DNA from: Siphonodentalium dalli
Lineage: Eukaryota; Mollusca; Scaphopoda; Gadilida; Siphonodentaliidae
Direction: 5' to 3'
NCBI GenBank assembly: GCA_032622095.1
Contig: CP136061.1
Coordinates: 82,000,324 to 82,064,323 of the forward strand
Length of the DNA: 64,000 nucleotides
A program made the translations under genes and the position numbers. Positions 22,870 through 34,460 of this stretch are shown piece after piece; position 1 is the first letter of the stretch, and each line of letters starts with the position of its first letter. A model generated the notes under the pieces. That model was not told the DNA's origin. It searched no databases and saw nothing but the letters and a program-made list of their open reading frames with translations.

Positions 22870-22958
22870 ATCAATGGTTGGTAGTGTAAGTCATTATAAT
22901 GACGTCACATGGGGCGAACCATCCAATATGCACCTTGCTGACATGCCAGACACGCAGA
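22870..22958 (+). repeat. Right copy of the 89-bp target-site duplication
   Basis: It matches 19011-19099 and starts immediately after the A-rich LINE tail. The sequence beyond it (CCCGACCAGACATTC) differs from what follows the left copy, which marks the exact 5' end of the LINE at 19100. Confidence 0.92.
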
Positions 22959-23553
22959 CCCGACCAGACATTCATGTTTCAACCGCATCTAGCGACACCG
23001 TTTCTCATCATCAGCCGTTCCTGACACTGTCTTTTGCTGCCAGCGACCAGGTATCAACGATCTCTGATGCTGTTTTTAACTGTATTTAAGGTGTGTTTCT
23101 CTGGTTCGCACACACTGATGTTACGTGATGTTTTCATTACTCGACAATAGATACTCGTTTGATGATTCTACATTGGACATTTATCTCACTTTCTATTCGC
23201 CGGCAGGACTTGTTTTCATTCTCAGCCTCTTGGATAATTAACTGTTCGCTGGTAAACCAGTGCCCTATTGACACTGGTTAACCAGACTCGCCATGGTTAA
23301 ATAACTCTATTTTCGTTTGATGTTGATTGTTTGTTTATGAATATCAATGTGTTGATTTTTCAGGTTCGCGTTCGCGAGTATAGGTCCTAGATCCAACTAT
23401 CTTCTGTACACTCGGATTTACTAAAATTTTCAGTTTCCGCTACGTGGAAACTTTTGGAGTGAGGGGAGTCTGCCCAATAGTACATACGATAGTATAGTTA
23501 TTGTTAGATGTGTTCCTGGATCTATGATAAACTTCCTTTCCTAGTAAACACAA
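22959..23553. other. No gene; hairpin
   Basis: No coding signal is supported. An inverted repeat with 14-bp arms (about 23249-23262 and 23272-23285, one mismatch) surrounds a 9-nt loop within CTGGTAAACCAGTG... There is no visible link to the solo LTR that follows. Confidence 0.5.
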
Positions 23554-23959
23554 TGTATAGGAGCGTTATATAATATGATGAATACGACGTACACAGATAA
23601 TTAACAAGATCATACATTAATTGTTTATGACTGGTTGTACTCATTGTACAACACAGGTATGAGTAGAAGAGTAGAATAATCCAGTAACACTAGTGTGATA
23701 TACGCTAGAGTGAGAGTATAAATAACATGTATATCATGATACCTCAGATCTTATATGGACACATGATACCATAACTACCCGTTCTCGAGAGAGGGAACTT
23801 CACTTCTCCCTGAACCTTGCTACCACCAACATCTATCTAGCCTGTAGATAGTGCTTACCGGCAGAGACTTATTTAAAAATATAAAAGTATCAAACCTTCT
23901 GGACTCTTCATTGTTCCCGTTCATGATCAACTCTATATTCACCACCAGACTACGGGACA
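23554..23959 (+). repeat. Solo LTR of the Gypsy family at 10.3 kb
   Basis: It begins TGTATAGGAG and ends GGGACA, and aligns along its whole length with the LTR at 10262-10683. Differences include a 16-bp or so gap near 23774 and small indels. No internal element sequence lies on either side and no polypurine tract precedes it, so it is best explained by LTR-LTR recombination that removed the interior. The last bases are ambiguous (it may end at 23964). I see no clear target duplication. Confidence 0.82.
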
Positions 23960-25388
23960 GTGACATACACATATGCCGGTCAGTTTACCACCAACAAAAA
24001 GTACCGTTATATTTTTTTAATTTGTCTTTCCGTGGTGTTCCGATAATCTGAACATATCCAGGAAAAGCCATCAAACATTCAAAAACATATTTATTTCAAA
24101 GTTTTAATACTGGTTGTATTAGTTGTTGATACTCGACTATAATCAAGATGGTCATTCACATCATTTTAGAAACACCAGCGCAGGCATTATTACATATTTT
24201 AAAAATATATATGTCCTTGAAGCTTTCGTACAAACACTTCTTATTTCTCAAATCGCTCGAATCAACCACACACCGCGAAGTTGACGCTACTTTTTCGTAC
24301 CGGCATCATAGCAATTCAACAGGACCCCCAGCATCATATCATATTAGCAGGACCTCTTGACCAGGGGTGGTATTATGTTATTTATTGACAGCCCAGATCA
24401 CTATAAATAGTATATGCTCATCGCTGATAACCTTATTCTACCAGTACTATGGACGGCGGTCCGCCATCTGCCCTAATTGTAGTCACTGCATACGTAATGA
24501 TGCGTTGCTGTTGGCGTTGTTGCTACGGTATGTGCGTCGATATTGGCTGGTATTTATATTGGGTATTGTCTATTGATTCCCCCGTTACTGTGTGAGTCCG
24601 CTGTTATCTGCGGTATTAGATGGGGGTATTGTTTGGTGAATGTACTAAACACGTTTTGGTACTTTATATCTGGCCTCTGTCAATATTTGTTTTAATTATG
24701 TAGCCTTAGATATATGAATTGTTTCAACATTCAATTAATGTCGTAAGATAATTCTAAGAACTTATTTATTGTTATGTGCTTTCTGTCACAATGTAAAGTA
24801 TGTTTTGCTGTTTGTTGTTGTTGCAGCCTGATCATGACTCTTCTCGGGATACACCGGATGCCTCGGTGGGTTGCAATCTTCATCCCGACTTGGAAATGGT
24901 GATGGTGACGTCTCCACCCCCATACCGATGGCAAGGGAGACATGAGTGACGTCTGTCTCACTGGATCTGCTGCTGGTGGTTGGCGCGTCTCTCAACTTTC
25001 CCTTGTCTCCAATTGGCCCTCATGTCGGCGTACCTGTGGTGGCGTGAATGGGTCTCTCTACATCCCGCATTGTGTCGTCTGGCCAACCCCGGACTCGTCC
25101 ACGCCGCGGCCAGCAGAAGTTCTTCTGGGGACACTTGAAAATCCAAAACCACTTCCCACCGACCAGAATGAGCATGGAGAAACCAGCTTAAACAATTGAC
25201 CGACTGGAAGCCGCTCAGACATCGGTAGGTATAGTGGAATCCATTGTCCACCGACTTCTAATAAAACTGGGGAATATTTTAATACTCCCTGGTTGCTGTT
25301 GAGATAATTACCAGCTTTTGATGTCAGCTTAGCGAAGTCCAGATGGTGTGCAAGAGCGAGCAATAGAAAACATGGCGGCTGTGTTTAA
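23960..25388. other. No certain gene; GC-richer island at 24815-25200
   Basis: The first 850 bp are AT-rich with no supported gene. 24815-25200 is clearly richer in G+C than its surroundings and is preceded by a pyrimidine/TTG run ending in TTGCAG (about 24825), like a splice acceptor. From there one frame reads PDHDSSRDTPDASVGCNLHP and on to a stop at 24949. Another frame is open at 24942-25199. I recognise no domain on either strand. It could be an exon or the tail of a mobile element. Confidence 0.35.
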
Positions 25389-25769
25389 CCCTTTACCCAA
25401 CAAACCGGCCAAAAACGGCCAAATAAAGCTGCAACAGCCTAAATTATCTCAATAAAACCATACAAATATGGATATCATTGGAACCGGCTCCTTGACCACA
25501 TTGTGATAGTTACAGTTATGCCCTGTGCCAATGCATTCTCTTATATATCCGAGTCGACCATAGGTCGCCTCGCATATAAAAGAGAATGCATTGGCCTAAA
25601 AAAAATCTTTTTTTAACACTTTTTACCATTTTTTCTTACATTCTTTAACAATTTTATAATTTTTAATGTGTTAAGCCAATGCATTCTCTTATATATGCGA
25701 GGCGACCTATGGTCGACTCGCATATATAAGAGAATGCATTGGCACATGGCCGTTCTGTTGGGTAAAGGG
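25389..25769 (+). mobile_element. TTAA-flanked MITE, copy 2 (piggyBac-like)
   Basis: This 381-bp element lies between TTAA at 25385-25388 and 25770-25773. Its ends are CCCTTTACCCAACAAACCGG and, inverted, CCCTTTACCCAACAGAACGG. Two palindromes of about 69 bp (25527-25595 and 25675-25743) have arms of about 33 bp with centre GGTCG. It has the same orientation as copy 1 and no coding capacity. Confidence 0.92.
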
Positions 25770-25773
25770 TTAA

Positions 25774-26658
25774 GAGTATGCAAGTACCCGTCGATTCCAT
25801 TTGGTGTGTTAATTGAGAGCCGTTGAATGTTTCTGGCGACGAGTTCACTTCTTGATACAATTGTTAGTATCAATACACAAACGTAAACACATACTGGAGA
25901 ATATTATATTCACTTCGTATTTGAATACATAGGATAGTAGGATAGTATTGCCAAGGCGTTACTGTCGGGTGTGAAACCGTTTAATTTGAAGTGTCATGCA
26001 AAATTAAAAGAAGTGTTATAGCCATGGATAAATTTCCAACATCTCGGCGCAAATAGAAATTTCTGTACAATATGATTTGACAACAAAAAAATTGTTTGAA
26101 TATAGCCAATTTAACACTGAATTATGCATGAGATATCCAAATAAGGGTGAAAAAAGATGTCATCATAGTTTGCAATGTAGCCAAAGGCCGGCTCAGTCGC
26201 TGTTTTGTGGAAAATACCTGCTAATAATTATTTGATTGACAGTTGTGGAAAGGTATAATACCTTACAGCATCTGACCTTCAGCTTGAGTTTTGATGTATT
26301 CGGAAAGGAACTAATTGCTTTTTACACATCGCCGGTTATCGATCAAAGAGGGGAACGCGTTACCCGGCTAAAGTCATTGCAGAGCGTTCATATATTACCG
26401 GAGAAGGCAAGCATATATAGACGGCTACCACACTTATATTCATTTGTCTCATTTGCTTGTTAATAGTTTATCCTAGGTTCGCAGAAACTCGTATTTTCAA
26501 AATGTTGATACCCAGGTTTGACTCATATAGATACCCGTACGCTTATATTTGATTCCAGATTCTATTCGAATCGCGAATCTCACCTCTGATTCAATTTGAT
26601 ATTTGATTGGATTGTGAACCCACTATTCGCACGACCGTTACTTAGGCCGTATACGTTA
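25774..26658. other. No gene recognised
   Basis: AT-rich sequence between two repeats. Open frames such as 26236-26463 (75 codons) show no domain or codon signal I would trust. Confidence 0.5.
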
Positions 26659-26790
26659 CTAGCATGCATGGTTACCCAGGGTTGCCCCGGTTGAAGTGAT
26701 GTAAACCGCTCTGCTGTTCTGTGAACATTTTATGGGAATAGAGAACACTCTTGCTCAAAGGTTAGACGACGTATCTCATAAATTTGACAT
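26659..26790 (-). mobile_element. Helitron-like 3' terminus, second copy
   Basis: On the minus strand it matches 873-989: CTTTGAGCAAGAGT near its start, then an ACCGGGGCAACCCTGGGT stem-loop, then CTAG at 26662-26659. Sequence divergence is high, so both copies are old. Only the 3' part is recognised. Confidence 0.5.
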
Positions 26791-26986
26791 TTTAAAGATA
26801 GGGCATATTAAATATATGCATGCACTGTCGATGTCCAATAAGGAATCGGAATAGTTTGTAGAAATGACTCCAATTCTAATCACAGAAGAAACTATTCAAA
26901 CATATAGCATGAGGGAATTATAATTGGGAATGTTAGGTTGATATTTTGTGAGGTAAATGTACACATAGATATGTACAAGTCTTTAA

Positions 26987-27356
26987 CCCTTTACCCAACA
27001 GAACGGCCCTGTGCCAATGCATTCTCTTATATATGCGAGTCGACCATAGGTCGCCTCGCATATATAAGAGAATGCATTGGCTTAACATATTAAAAGTTAT
27101 AAAATTGTTAAAGAATGTAAGAAAAAATGGTAAAAAGTGTTAAAAAAAGGCCAATGCATTCTCTTATATATGCGAGGCGACCTATGGTCGACTCGCATAT
27201 ATAAGAGAATGCATTGGCACAGGGCATAACTGTAACTATCACAATGTGGTCAAGGGCCGGTTCCAATGATATCCATATTTGTATGGTTTTATTGAGACAG
27301 ACCCAAGATAATTTAGGCTGTTGCAGCTTTATTTGGCCGGTTTCTTGGGTAAAGGG
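26987..27356 (-). mobile_element. TTAA-flanked MITE, copy 3 (inverted orientation)
   Basis: It starts after TTAA (26983-26986) with CCCTTTACCCAACAGAACGG and ends GGTAAAGGG before GTAA (27357-27360), a one-base change from TTAA. Palindromes lie at 27013-27081 and 27150-27218. It is closely similar to copy 2 but reversed, 1.2 kb away. Confidence 0.9.
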
Positions 27357-29805
27357 GTAATAGGTCGTGAATAATATACAAGCAGCGTATACAAGTGTGA
27401 TAACCGATTACCCTAGTATTAGAATAGTCGAACCTCTACACATTAGAGGCTCGGAAGTGGAATAGCACAAGCATCATCTCTTGGGGAAATGCATTTACTT
27501 ATATACAATTTGGGTGAATACATAATGAGGTGTTTGGTAATACACATCGGGATTGGTCCCGCTGATATGGTCATTTCCCATGACCATATTTGGGAGCCGT
27601 CTTCATTGTGTGTAGGTCTTGGGAGTAAGATGTGTGAGGTTTCCTTAAGGAACCGAACACGGATATTCGAGTTTGATTTCTACATATATGGATAGTGATA
27701 TAGTATACACGTAGCAGTATATGTCCTTGAATCGAGTTATGGGAATATAATGGGGCACGGGTAGTTATGTCACAATTTAACTAATAGCTTGTGGGTCCGG
27801 AAAGGTTTCGAAAACTGTAACAATGAAAACTCTAGAGCTATTGGCGCTGTTATTGGCGGGATGAAGGAGCAAAACGGTGTTTGGCTCGGAATTATATGGG
27901 TAATCTCAGCGATAGCTTGTGAAAGAAATCGATGAGTGTAGTAGAGAGTATGGTTCAAACACAACGGTCTAACACTTTGCTGTCATTACAACAAAGTTAA
28001 TTGTAATGGATGTAGATAAAGAGGCTACGGTGTTAGTCGGTTATTGATGAATTGTGCACTGATTCCATTCCTAAACTATCCATGAAATAGCACCCCATTC
28101 GAACACCAATAATTATAACTTCAAGCTAAACATGTTACGACTAAATGGCCATCTTCATGGTAGGGGAAGTATACTGTTTCGCCCACAAGGTTGCCGCTAA
28201 ACAGCGTCAATACATAACAGCTATTAGTGGCGGATCAAAATCGTTTACAAGCTGAAATATGACTACCTCTGCAATATCACGCGAGAATAAACGGGTATAA
28301 TCGTATCCTTGTTGTATCGACGGTTGGAGAATTTGAAGGAATCCCGTATCGTCTGTGTGATTGCATGCTGGAAATACTCATATATTTAAAGGAGTACATA
28401 AAACGCTGAATCAGCTGCTGATCAGCAGGTTACCACCTAAAATTCTGGTATAACTCAATTATAACGGCTATGCGGTCGTGGGTTGTGTAACTAACACGTA
28501 ATATAAGTGATATATCTCACTAAGGAAAGGGACACATTTCTACAGCCCGCCATCCCCGTTCAGCAGTTCAAAATCCCGTTCAGCAGTACGGCGGCTGAAG
28601 TTCAGCAGATTATCGCGAACGCAGTTTAACTCAATTATAACGAAGATAGTAGAGTTTAGGTTGTGCAAATGACTTGTTAAATCAAATCAAATATTTAATG
28701 GTATCAATCCAACATGCGAATTATCACCAATTGTAACAAACATATAGTAACATTTATTGTGTAACACAATTGACCAACATAATTAAAAATGAAAAATAAA
28801 GATTATGTATTTGTGCTGAAGTGGTAAATAGATGTCTTTGATGACAAAACATGTAAAGGTGCATTTTGTTTTGGTAAATTATCTGATGATAATAATAAAA
28901 TATTAAATTTTAAAAAGCTTAATGTTGATTATTAACGATGCAATTAATTCAGAAATAAATTTTATGAAATTCAAGATGTCACTGCACATCCAATCAAACG
29001 TCATATAAAGTGGAGTAAAGGATAATCAAATACATTTCCTTAGAGCCAGTATTATAACTAGACCTTTATTAATACTGACAATTTAAGTTCTGCTATAGAA
29101 CTGGAAATTTTAATATCAATCTATTGAGCTAACTAAAGTAAATACCCAGTGGTTAAGATTTATTCAGATTGATTGGAATGAAGTGTCATAACTTGGGATT
29201 GGATGGATAACTTCCAAGCTCACAATGTGATTTAAAATCATCACCTCTGTATAACCCATTAATAACTAGATCATGTACACGTTAAATGTACCACAGCCAT
29301 GTTTCCTCACCAAAATCATGTTTCCCCACCAAAATGTTCAGATAAAATATATTTCCGTACTGGCGTGTTTGAAAGTGCAAAAGAAAAGAATAGAAAAGAA
29401 ATGTAATTTAAACGGTCCTTCTATATAACTTCCACTTAGGTTCAAAGTTAAAGGTCCATTGTGATCGGAGTAGCCTAGAATAGTATTATTAATGAATAAT
29501 ATGTATTAAATAATATGAGGAATAAGGGATTTCTGCTTCCTGTTTATATTTAAATGTAGTTAACTCAGAAAATTCTCCTGAGATTCATAAGGTTTTGCAG
29601 TACGTTTTATTGAAATTAGTTAAAATAAAACTTTTTTATCAGCTGCTCATCCATATAAGGAAATAGATCATAGGTTGAAAGGTATTTGTGAGCGAAATTG
29701 AGATCGGCATTGTCAAAGTTAATAATATCAGGTGTAAACGGACTATACTGCAAAATGTAATAAATAATGTTGTGTTCATATAACTCCGTTAGCTATGATA
29801 CCATG
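27357..29805. other. No gene recognised
   Basis: AT-rich DNA with stop codons in all frames at short intervals. AACTCAATTATAACG occurs twice (about 28455 and 28628), each followed by a loosely similar 30 bp. ATGTTTCC(T/C)CACCAAAAT is doubled near 29299-29337. Nothing else is supported. Confidence 0.5.
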
Positions 29806-29911
29806 TGGAGTACACTACTGGCTGGATGTTCTTATCAAACTATCTTTGGCTGCCTCACTGATATTGATACCATAGTTATGAAGGATCCCATTATTGTGAT
29901 ACTCAGTTACA
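29806..29911 (+). repeat. Dispersed repeat shared with about 50205
   Basis: GGATGTTCTTATCAAACT and TCTTTGGCTG(C/A)CTCACTGAT occur here and at 50205-50300 in the same order and spacing. In one frame both copies read VHYWLDVLIKLSLA followed by a hydrophobic stretch. It may be a fragment of a mobile-element gene or a non-coding repeat. Confidence 0.6.
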
Positions 29912-29963
29912 GGATGAGGCAATGGCAGAAGTGTTCGGCAGCAATAGAGTATCCACAAACTGC

Positions 29964-30100
29964 ATGTAGTTTTTACACAGATTTAAGGTGTAATTCAAAC
30001 TGGATGTAGTTTTTACACATATTTAAGGTGTATTTTTACACAGATTTAAGGTGTAATTCAAACTGGATGTAGTTTTTACACAGATTTAAGGTGTAATTCA
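29964..30100 (+). repeat. Short minisatellite, about 40-bp unit
   Basis: ATGTAGTTTTTACACAGATT and the next 20 bases recur about 3.5 times, with the second unit truncated. It is a simple tandem repeat with no coding role seen. Confidence 0.88.
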
Positions 30101-31380
30101 AAGCTGCAAAATAACACCACAGATTTCCTCTAACCTTGTATATAGACATCACAGTGGTATTTGATAGACATGTATATCATCGTAGTGGGAAAATCATGTG
30201 GTTTCGATGTTGGTGAGTACCACGCATTCAAAATGGTCGAGGTTAGTGAAAACGCACAAAACATATTATATGAGGATCTGGCACACAAAGGAAATTTGAC
30301 TGTTATGAACATATGCTAGATTATTTTTATATAACAAGTTAATACCTTATTTGTTCGGAAATTCTCAGTAGTTTTCTATAACATCTGACCAAAGTTGTCA
30401 GTCGGAGGTACGTGGAATACACCAGTCCATACATATACGAGAATCCTTCGACGGACATTGGTGAGTTTGGCAATCAGCTTGTTTGAAAAATGGTATAGCA
30501 TTTGTTCGTAGCTGCCAATATACTTTGTAATATATTGTTATCCTAGTTTATTATGCTTTCCTCGTTTCTGGTTGGTTTTGCGAGCGCCTCTGTAATGCTG
30601 AATGCGTGATATTCATCAACTCGAAACCACGTGATTCCCCACCGTATTTTATAAGATGAACAAAGTGGTGTGATTTTAAGTTCTAAATTTAACTGCGCTT
30701 CTGTCTTCAGTGAAGTCTATACTAAAAAAAACTCAATTGTGCTTGTTTGTTTGTTTGTCCGGTTATGGACGACCAAACGGCAGGACAATTGGAGCTGCAC
30801 ACGGAGATAATCTCGATGAAATATGCTTTTGTATGTTGTCGATACAAATATTGTTTTTATCTCTGGACTTTGGAAGTACAAAGTGTTCTTGCATTGAAGT
30901 GAACCAATTCATACCCTTGCAACCAGCTTCTCCGTAGAAAAAACTGTATATGCCCACACTAGTGTGTGCTTAAAACAATCTGTGTTTATCTCATTTCGAA
31001 GACACAATTTTCAGAATTAGATGTCATCCATATTTTACAGTCTAGCAGTTTGAAAACTAGAGAAAAGTAAAGGGCTCTGTGGACGGTTTAATAATTTCCT
31101 CGCTCAATTGTGCACACAAATGAGTACTTTATGCACCTATCATTGAGAAGTCACAATATCATTAAACCTAATGCGGGTTACATTACATGGATTTAGCCCC
31201 AGTTGCCTGTGACTAGACAATGGCATTATGGAATGCAATATTAGTGGTGATGTAACTCATGTACATGTATATCCATTTGCCCTGTTCACAAGCTCATGCA
31301 TGACGTTAACTGTGCCATTCAATCACTGGTCATTTGCCAGCCCACTGTTAGCAGTCGTTTCATTATTCTAACACTGTGTT
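30101..31380. other. No gene recognised
   Basis: No domain-bearing frame on either strand. A 75-codon frame (30710-30937) begins near a GTTTGTTTGTTTGT run and has no recognised motif. Confidence 0.45.
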
Positions 31381-31552
31381 CTCATGTATAACCTGCATAA
31401 TAACCCTTTCTATACTAAATACTCTCATGTATAACCTGCATAATAACCCTTTCTATACTAAATACTCTCATGTATAACCTGCATAATAACCCTTTCTATA
31501 CTAAATACTCTCATGTATAACCTGCATAATAACCCTTTCTATACTAAATACT
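31381..31552 (+). repeat. Perfect 43-bp tandem repeat, four units
   Basis: Units start at 31381, 31424, 31467 and 31510 with CTCATGTATAACCTGCATAA and appear identical. The lack of divergence indicates recent expansion. The units are contiguous, so this is not a spacer array. Confidence 0.95.
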
Positions 31553-33036
31553 CTTTGACGAGTAGTTCTCGTGATGTTTCTTATATCTGTTTGCATTATT
31601 TGGACTATGTATTTATATACTATATATTCATTATATATGGAGGATAAATAAAGATATATATGAATCGTTCTGCTCTTGTATTTCTTATTTTTCTGCCTGT
31701 TGTTTGCTTTATTACCCGAATACCCCTAGAAATGAATAATATACCGTTCGGTTGTACAATTTGATAACTGAATGAAGTCAGTATAGAAAATGTTAAGCGG
31801 GAGATCAGCATGGTGTCAGATCAATTTAGCAATACAACTACTACTATAATTTAAAGTGTCGTGTATAAATGTCATTATCATATTGCTTTATAGTGCAGAT
31901 ACAACACGTATTATTAATTTTCGTAACAAAACAAAGCAAATCGAAAACAACCATGAATGTTTTCAGTCTCAGCATCGCCAGCACGATTTCTTACTCAAAA
32001 CTCCACCTTCGGGCTGTCATATAATAGAGCAGTGGTTAGTTTTACACTTACGATTTATTTGTAAATTTGTTTTCAACTCAATTTCAGATCAGTGTTCAAT
32101 CTGGTCGACCTGCCATGATATTTTATATGAGGTAATCCCAGATAATCATAAACATGATCATACACATTTTTAATCTGGCAGAATATTCTTAGATCATGCC
32201 ATGAATATGTACTCTATCTAGTGGCTATATCCATAGAGATAATGTATTCCACCAGTACAAAACCTGGAAACTTTCTGTGGCAGCTGTTGTGACAGGGAAG
32301 TTTGTAACATTGAAAACAAACAGTGCTTGGGTAATAAATTTCTTAGGTACTGGTAACTATAATATACGCGCATGTTCCTTAATAATGTAATTTACGATAC
32401 GAGAACGTCCCACCTTGAAATTGCATGATTTCACTGACTTTGTGAGCGATTATGCTTTGCATCCATTACTAGTACACTCATGAAATCTTTACTGGGAAAT
32501 TATCTAATTAAATGTGTATATACAATTAGCAGCTCAGAAAAATCAGACAGACATGCAACTTCGAACTGGGACCACCCCTACTACGAAGTAGATTATTAAG
32601 GAACAAGTATCAATAAAGAACTTTATCCACCGCTCACTACTGAGCATACATAAAGCCTGCCTAATAAACGTTACGTTTATTACGTCAATGTAGCTTTATT
32701 AGGTCAACGTAGCTTTATTAGGTTAGTACTACTTTTATGACGTAATTTGATATGCAAATTGCGCAGATAACTAGGGACGTCAATTTTATTGTGTATAATT
32801 AACTAAAATAATTCCTAAAACATCTATAAATCCTCATAACAAGATCTGTTTATAATCAATGTAAAAATGCCAACGAACTGTTTCGCTCTAGGCTGCACTC
32901 CGGTTTTCCCACGTCATGAATGCTAATTGGTTTGCTTGACCTAACAAATGTAATGGCGTCATCGAAGTAACGAATGTAAAACTGAGGAAAATGAGATATT
33001 TACCTCACAAAATGTTTTGTGCGATGGATAAATAAA
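31553..33036. other. No gene recognised
   Basis: AT-rich DNA. GTAGCTTTATTAGGT is doubled near 32690-32722. A 105-codon frame at 31856-32173 has no recognised domain. Confidence 0.45.
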
Positions 33037-33171
33037 ATATGTAGCTAATGTCGTCGATTAAACTGTTTATGTCCGCTCGGGGGATTTGGCATCTATTGGA
33101 CTCGGCTAATAAATGCTCAAATCCCCTCACGGCCATAAACAATTTAAGCGACGACACTAGCTACATATTCT
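33037..33171. repeat. Long hairpin just outside the left inverted terminus
   Basis: About 50-bp arms (33037-33090 and 33118-33171) are imperfect reverse complements. They run from ATATGTAGCTA inwards to GGGGATTT, with a loop of about 27 nt. It lies immediately beside the left inverted repeat of the Mutator-YqaJ locus and may be a separate foldback MITE. Confidence 0.78.
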
Positions 33172-33288
33172 ATATATATATTCCCGGCCTTGTTTGTTCA
33201 ATTATGTATAAGCCGGATTCGTCATCTCCAGTTTAAACCTACATTGATTGCCCAGCCAAACCGGGTCTAAAGGGGCGTTTGTTGTCGG

Positions 33289-33320
33289 TTAAGGACTTTG
33301 CTAACCCATTTTGGACAAAA
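33289..33320 (+). repeat. Left terminal inverted repeat core
   Basis: These 32 bp match the reverse complement of 43603-43634 at 30 positions (TTAAGGACTTTG at the outer side, TTGGACAAAA at the inner side). Weaker similarity extends outwards to about 33184. Inwards, a shared TTTCGAACCCAA word occurs at about 33470 and, inverted, near 43430. Confidence 0.82.
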
Positions 33321-34460
33321 ATAAAGGGTCAAAAAACACATTCAAACTCATTGCAAGCACATGAATTGACTTTCATACAGATCTATGAACATCTTTGACA
33401 TGTTCAAACCATGTGTAACCTCACCTTCCATTAAAAATATGCTTTTATTCAGGGTTAAATTTTGCAAAATTTCGAACCCAACATCTAGAAAATTGCGCAA
33501 CCACTAAAATCATCATGGACACAGAAAGATGTAAAAATATGCCTTCTGTGATGAACAATTGAGATATCTGACGCATTGTCTGTTAATTGGCCGAAATCCC
33601 ATAATGTAAAAATCTGACTTGATTTCTCGGGTACGCGTGCTTTTACAACGAAGTTAGGTAAACAGACCGCGTTAACAACTAATTTCCAAGTGTATTAACA
33701 GCGATCGTGTAAATGCACAAATTTATATATTGACTAAATGAAGCAGAACTCGGGGGCATAACTTACGAATATGTACCAAGAGCGAGATCTTCAATTAGAT
33801 GCTTGAAAATGTAATATTATTTTGATAAAATTGCGATGGCGCAGCACAACCGTGTGATAACGAAAACAATCGCCTCGCTTTTCGAATTACAGGGAACTTG
33901 AAACTCGAATTTAATTATGCAATAGACAGAAGCGTAATTTGACATATTGCCATCATCAACTCACAATAAGAGTACGTAGAAGTAAAATTATATATACTAG
34001 AAACATGGAACTATATTGATTCACACAGTGCAAAATATCGCTATGCGGAGAACTGGTTTCAGGAATTGTCTTAGAAGTTCATGGCCAGAATTTCTTCCAA
34101 TGAGATTCTAAATATACCGTTGGTGCGATTGCAGATGTTTTGCACGTGATATATACATCGAGATATGTAGAAAATACACATCCGATTATTATTCCTGAAC
34201 GCTAATTGATTTAAGAAATAAACGTTTAGTAACTTGTCCGTTACAATTCCAGCACGTGTTTGTATATTGTTGTTGTTGATGTTTCCAGGTAAGAAATAAC
34301 ATTGTTTTATTACTAAAAATGTATTGTTTTTAGTCCTACTTGTTCAGTTGTGGTTTGTTAGGACAGGTATGTTTAGAAAATGAAAAATAATTATATTAGT
34401 AGAATAGAACGAAAATCCAGCGTGTTGGCACGAATTAAAGTCACCCACATCAGTATAGAC
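33321..34460. other. 5' region of the Mutator-YqaJ locus
   Basis: No domain-bearing frame is seen before 34380. The stretch probably holds the promoter and any 5' untranslated exon of the transposase gene. A possible donor, CCAG followed by GTAAGAAA, lies near 34289, but I cannot confirm an exon. Confidence 0.4.

Noticed and set aside
23554-23959. 3' LTR of the Gypsy element at 10.3-15.3 kb
   Set aside because: Eight kilobases of unrelated DNA lie between, and no polypurine tract or pol sequence precedes it; a solo LTR is simpler.
31381-31552. 43-bp regular repeats as an array
   Set aside because: Identical head-to-tail units without spacers; a simple minisatellite.
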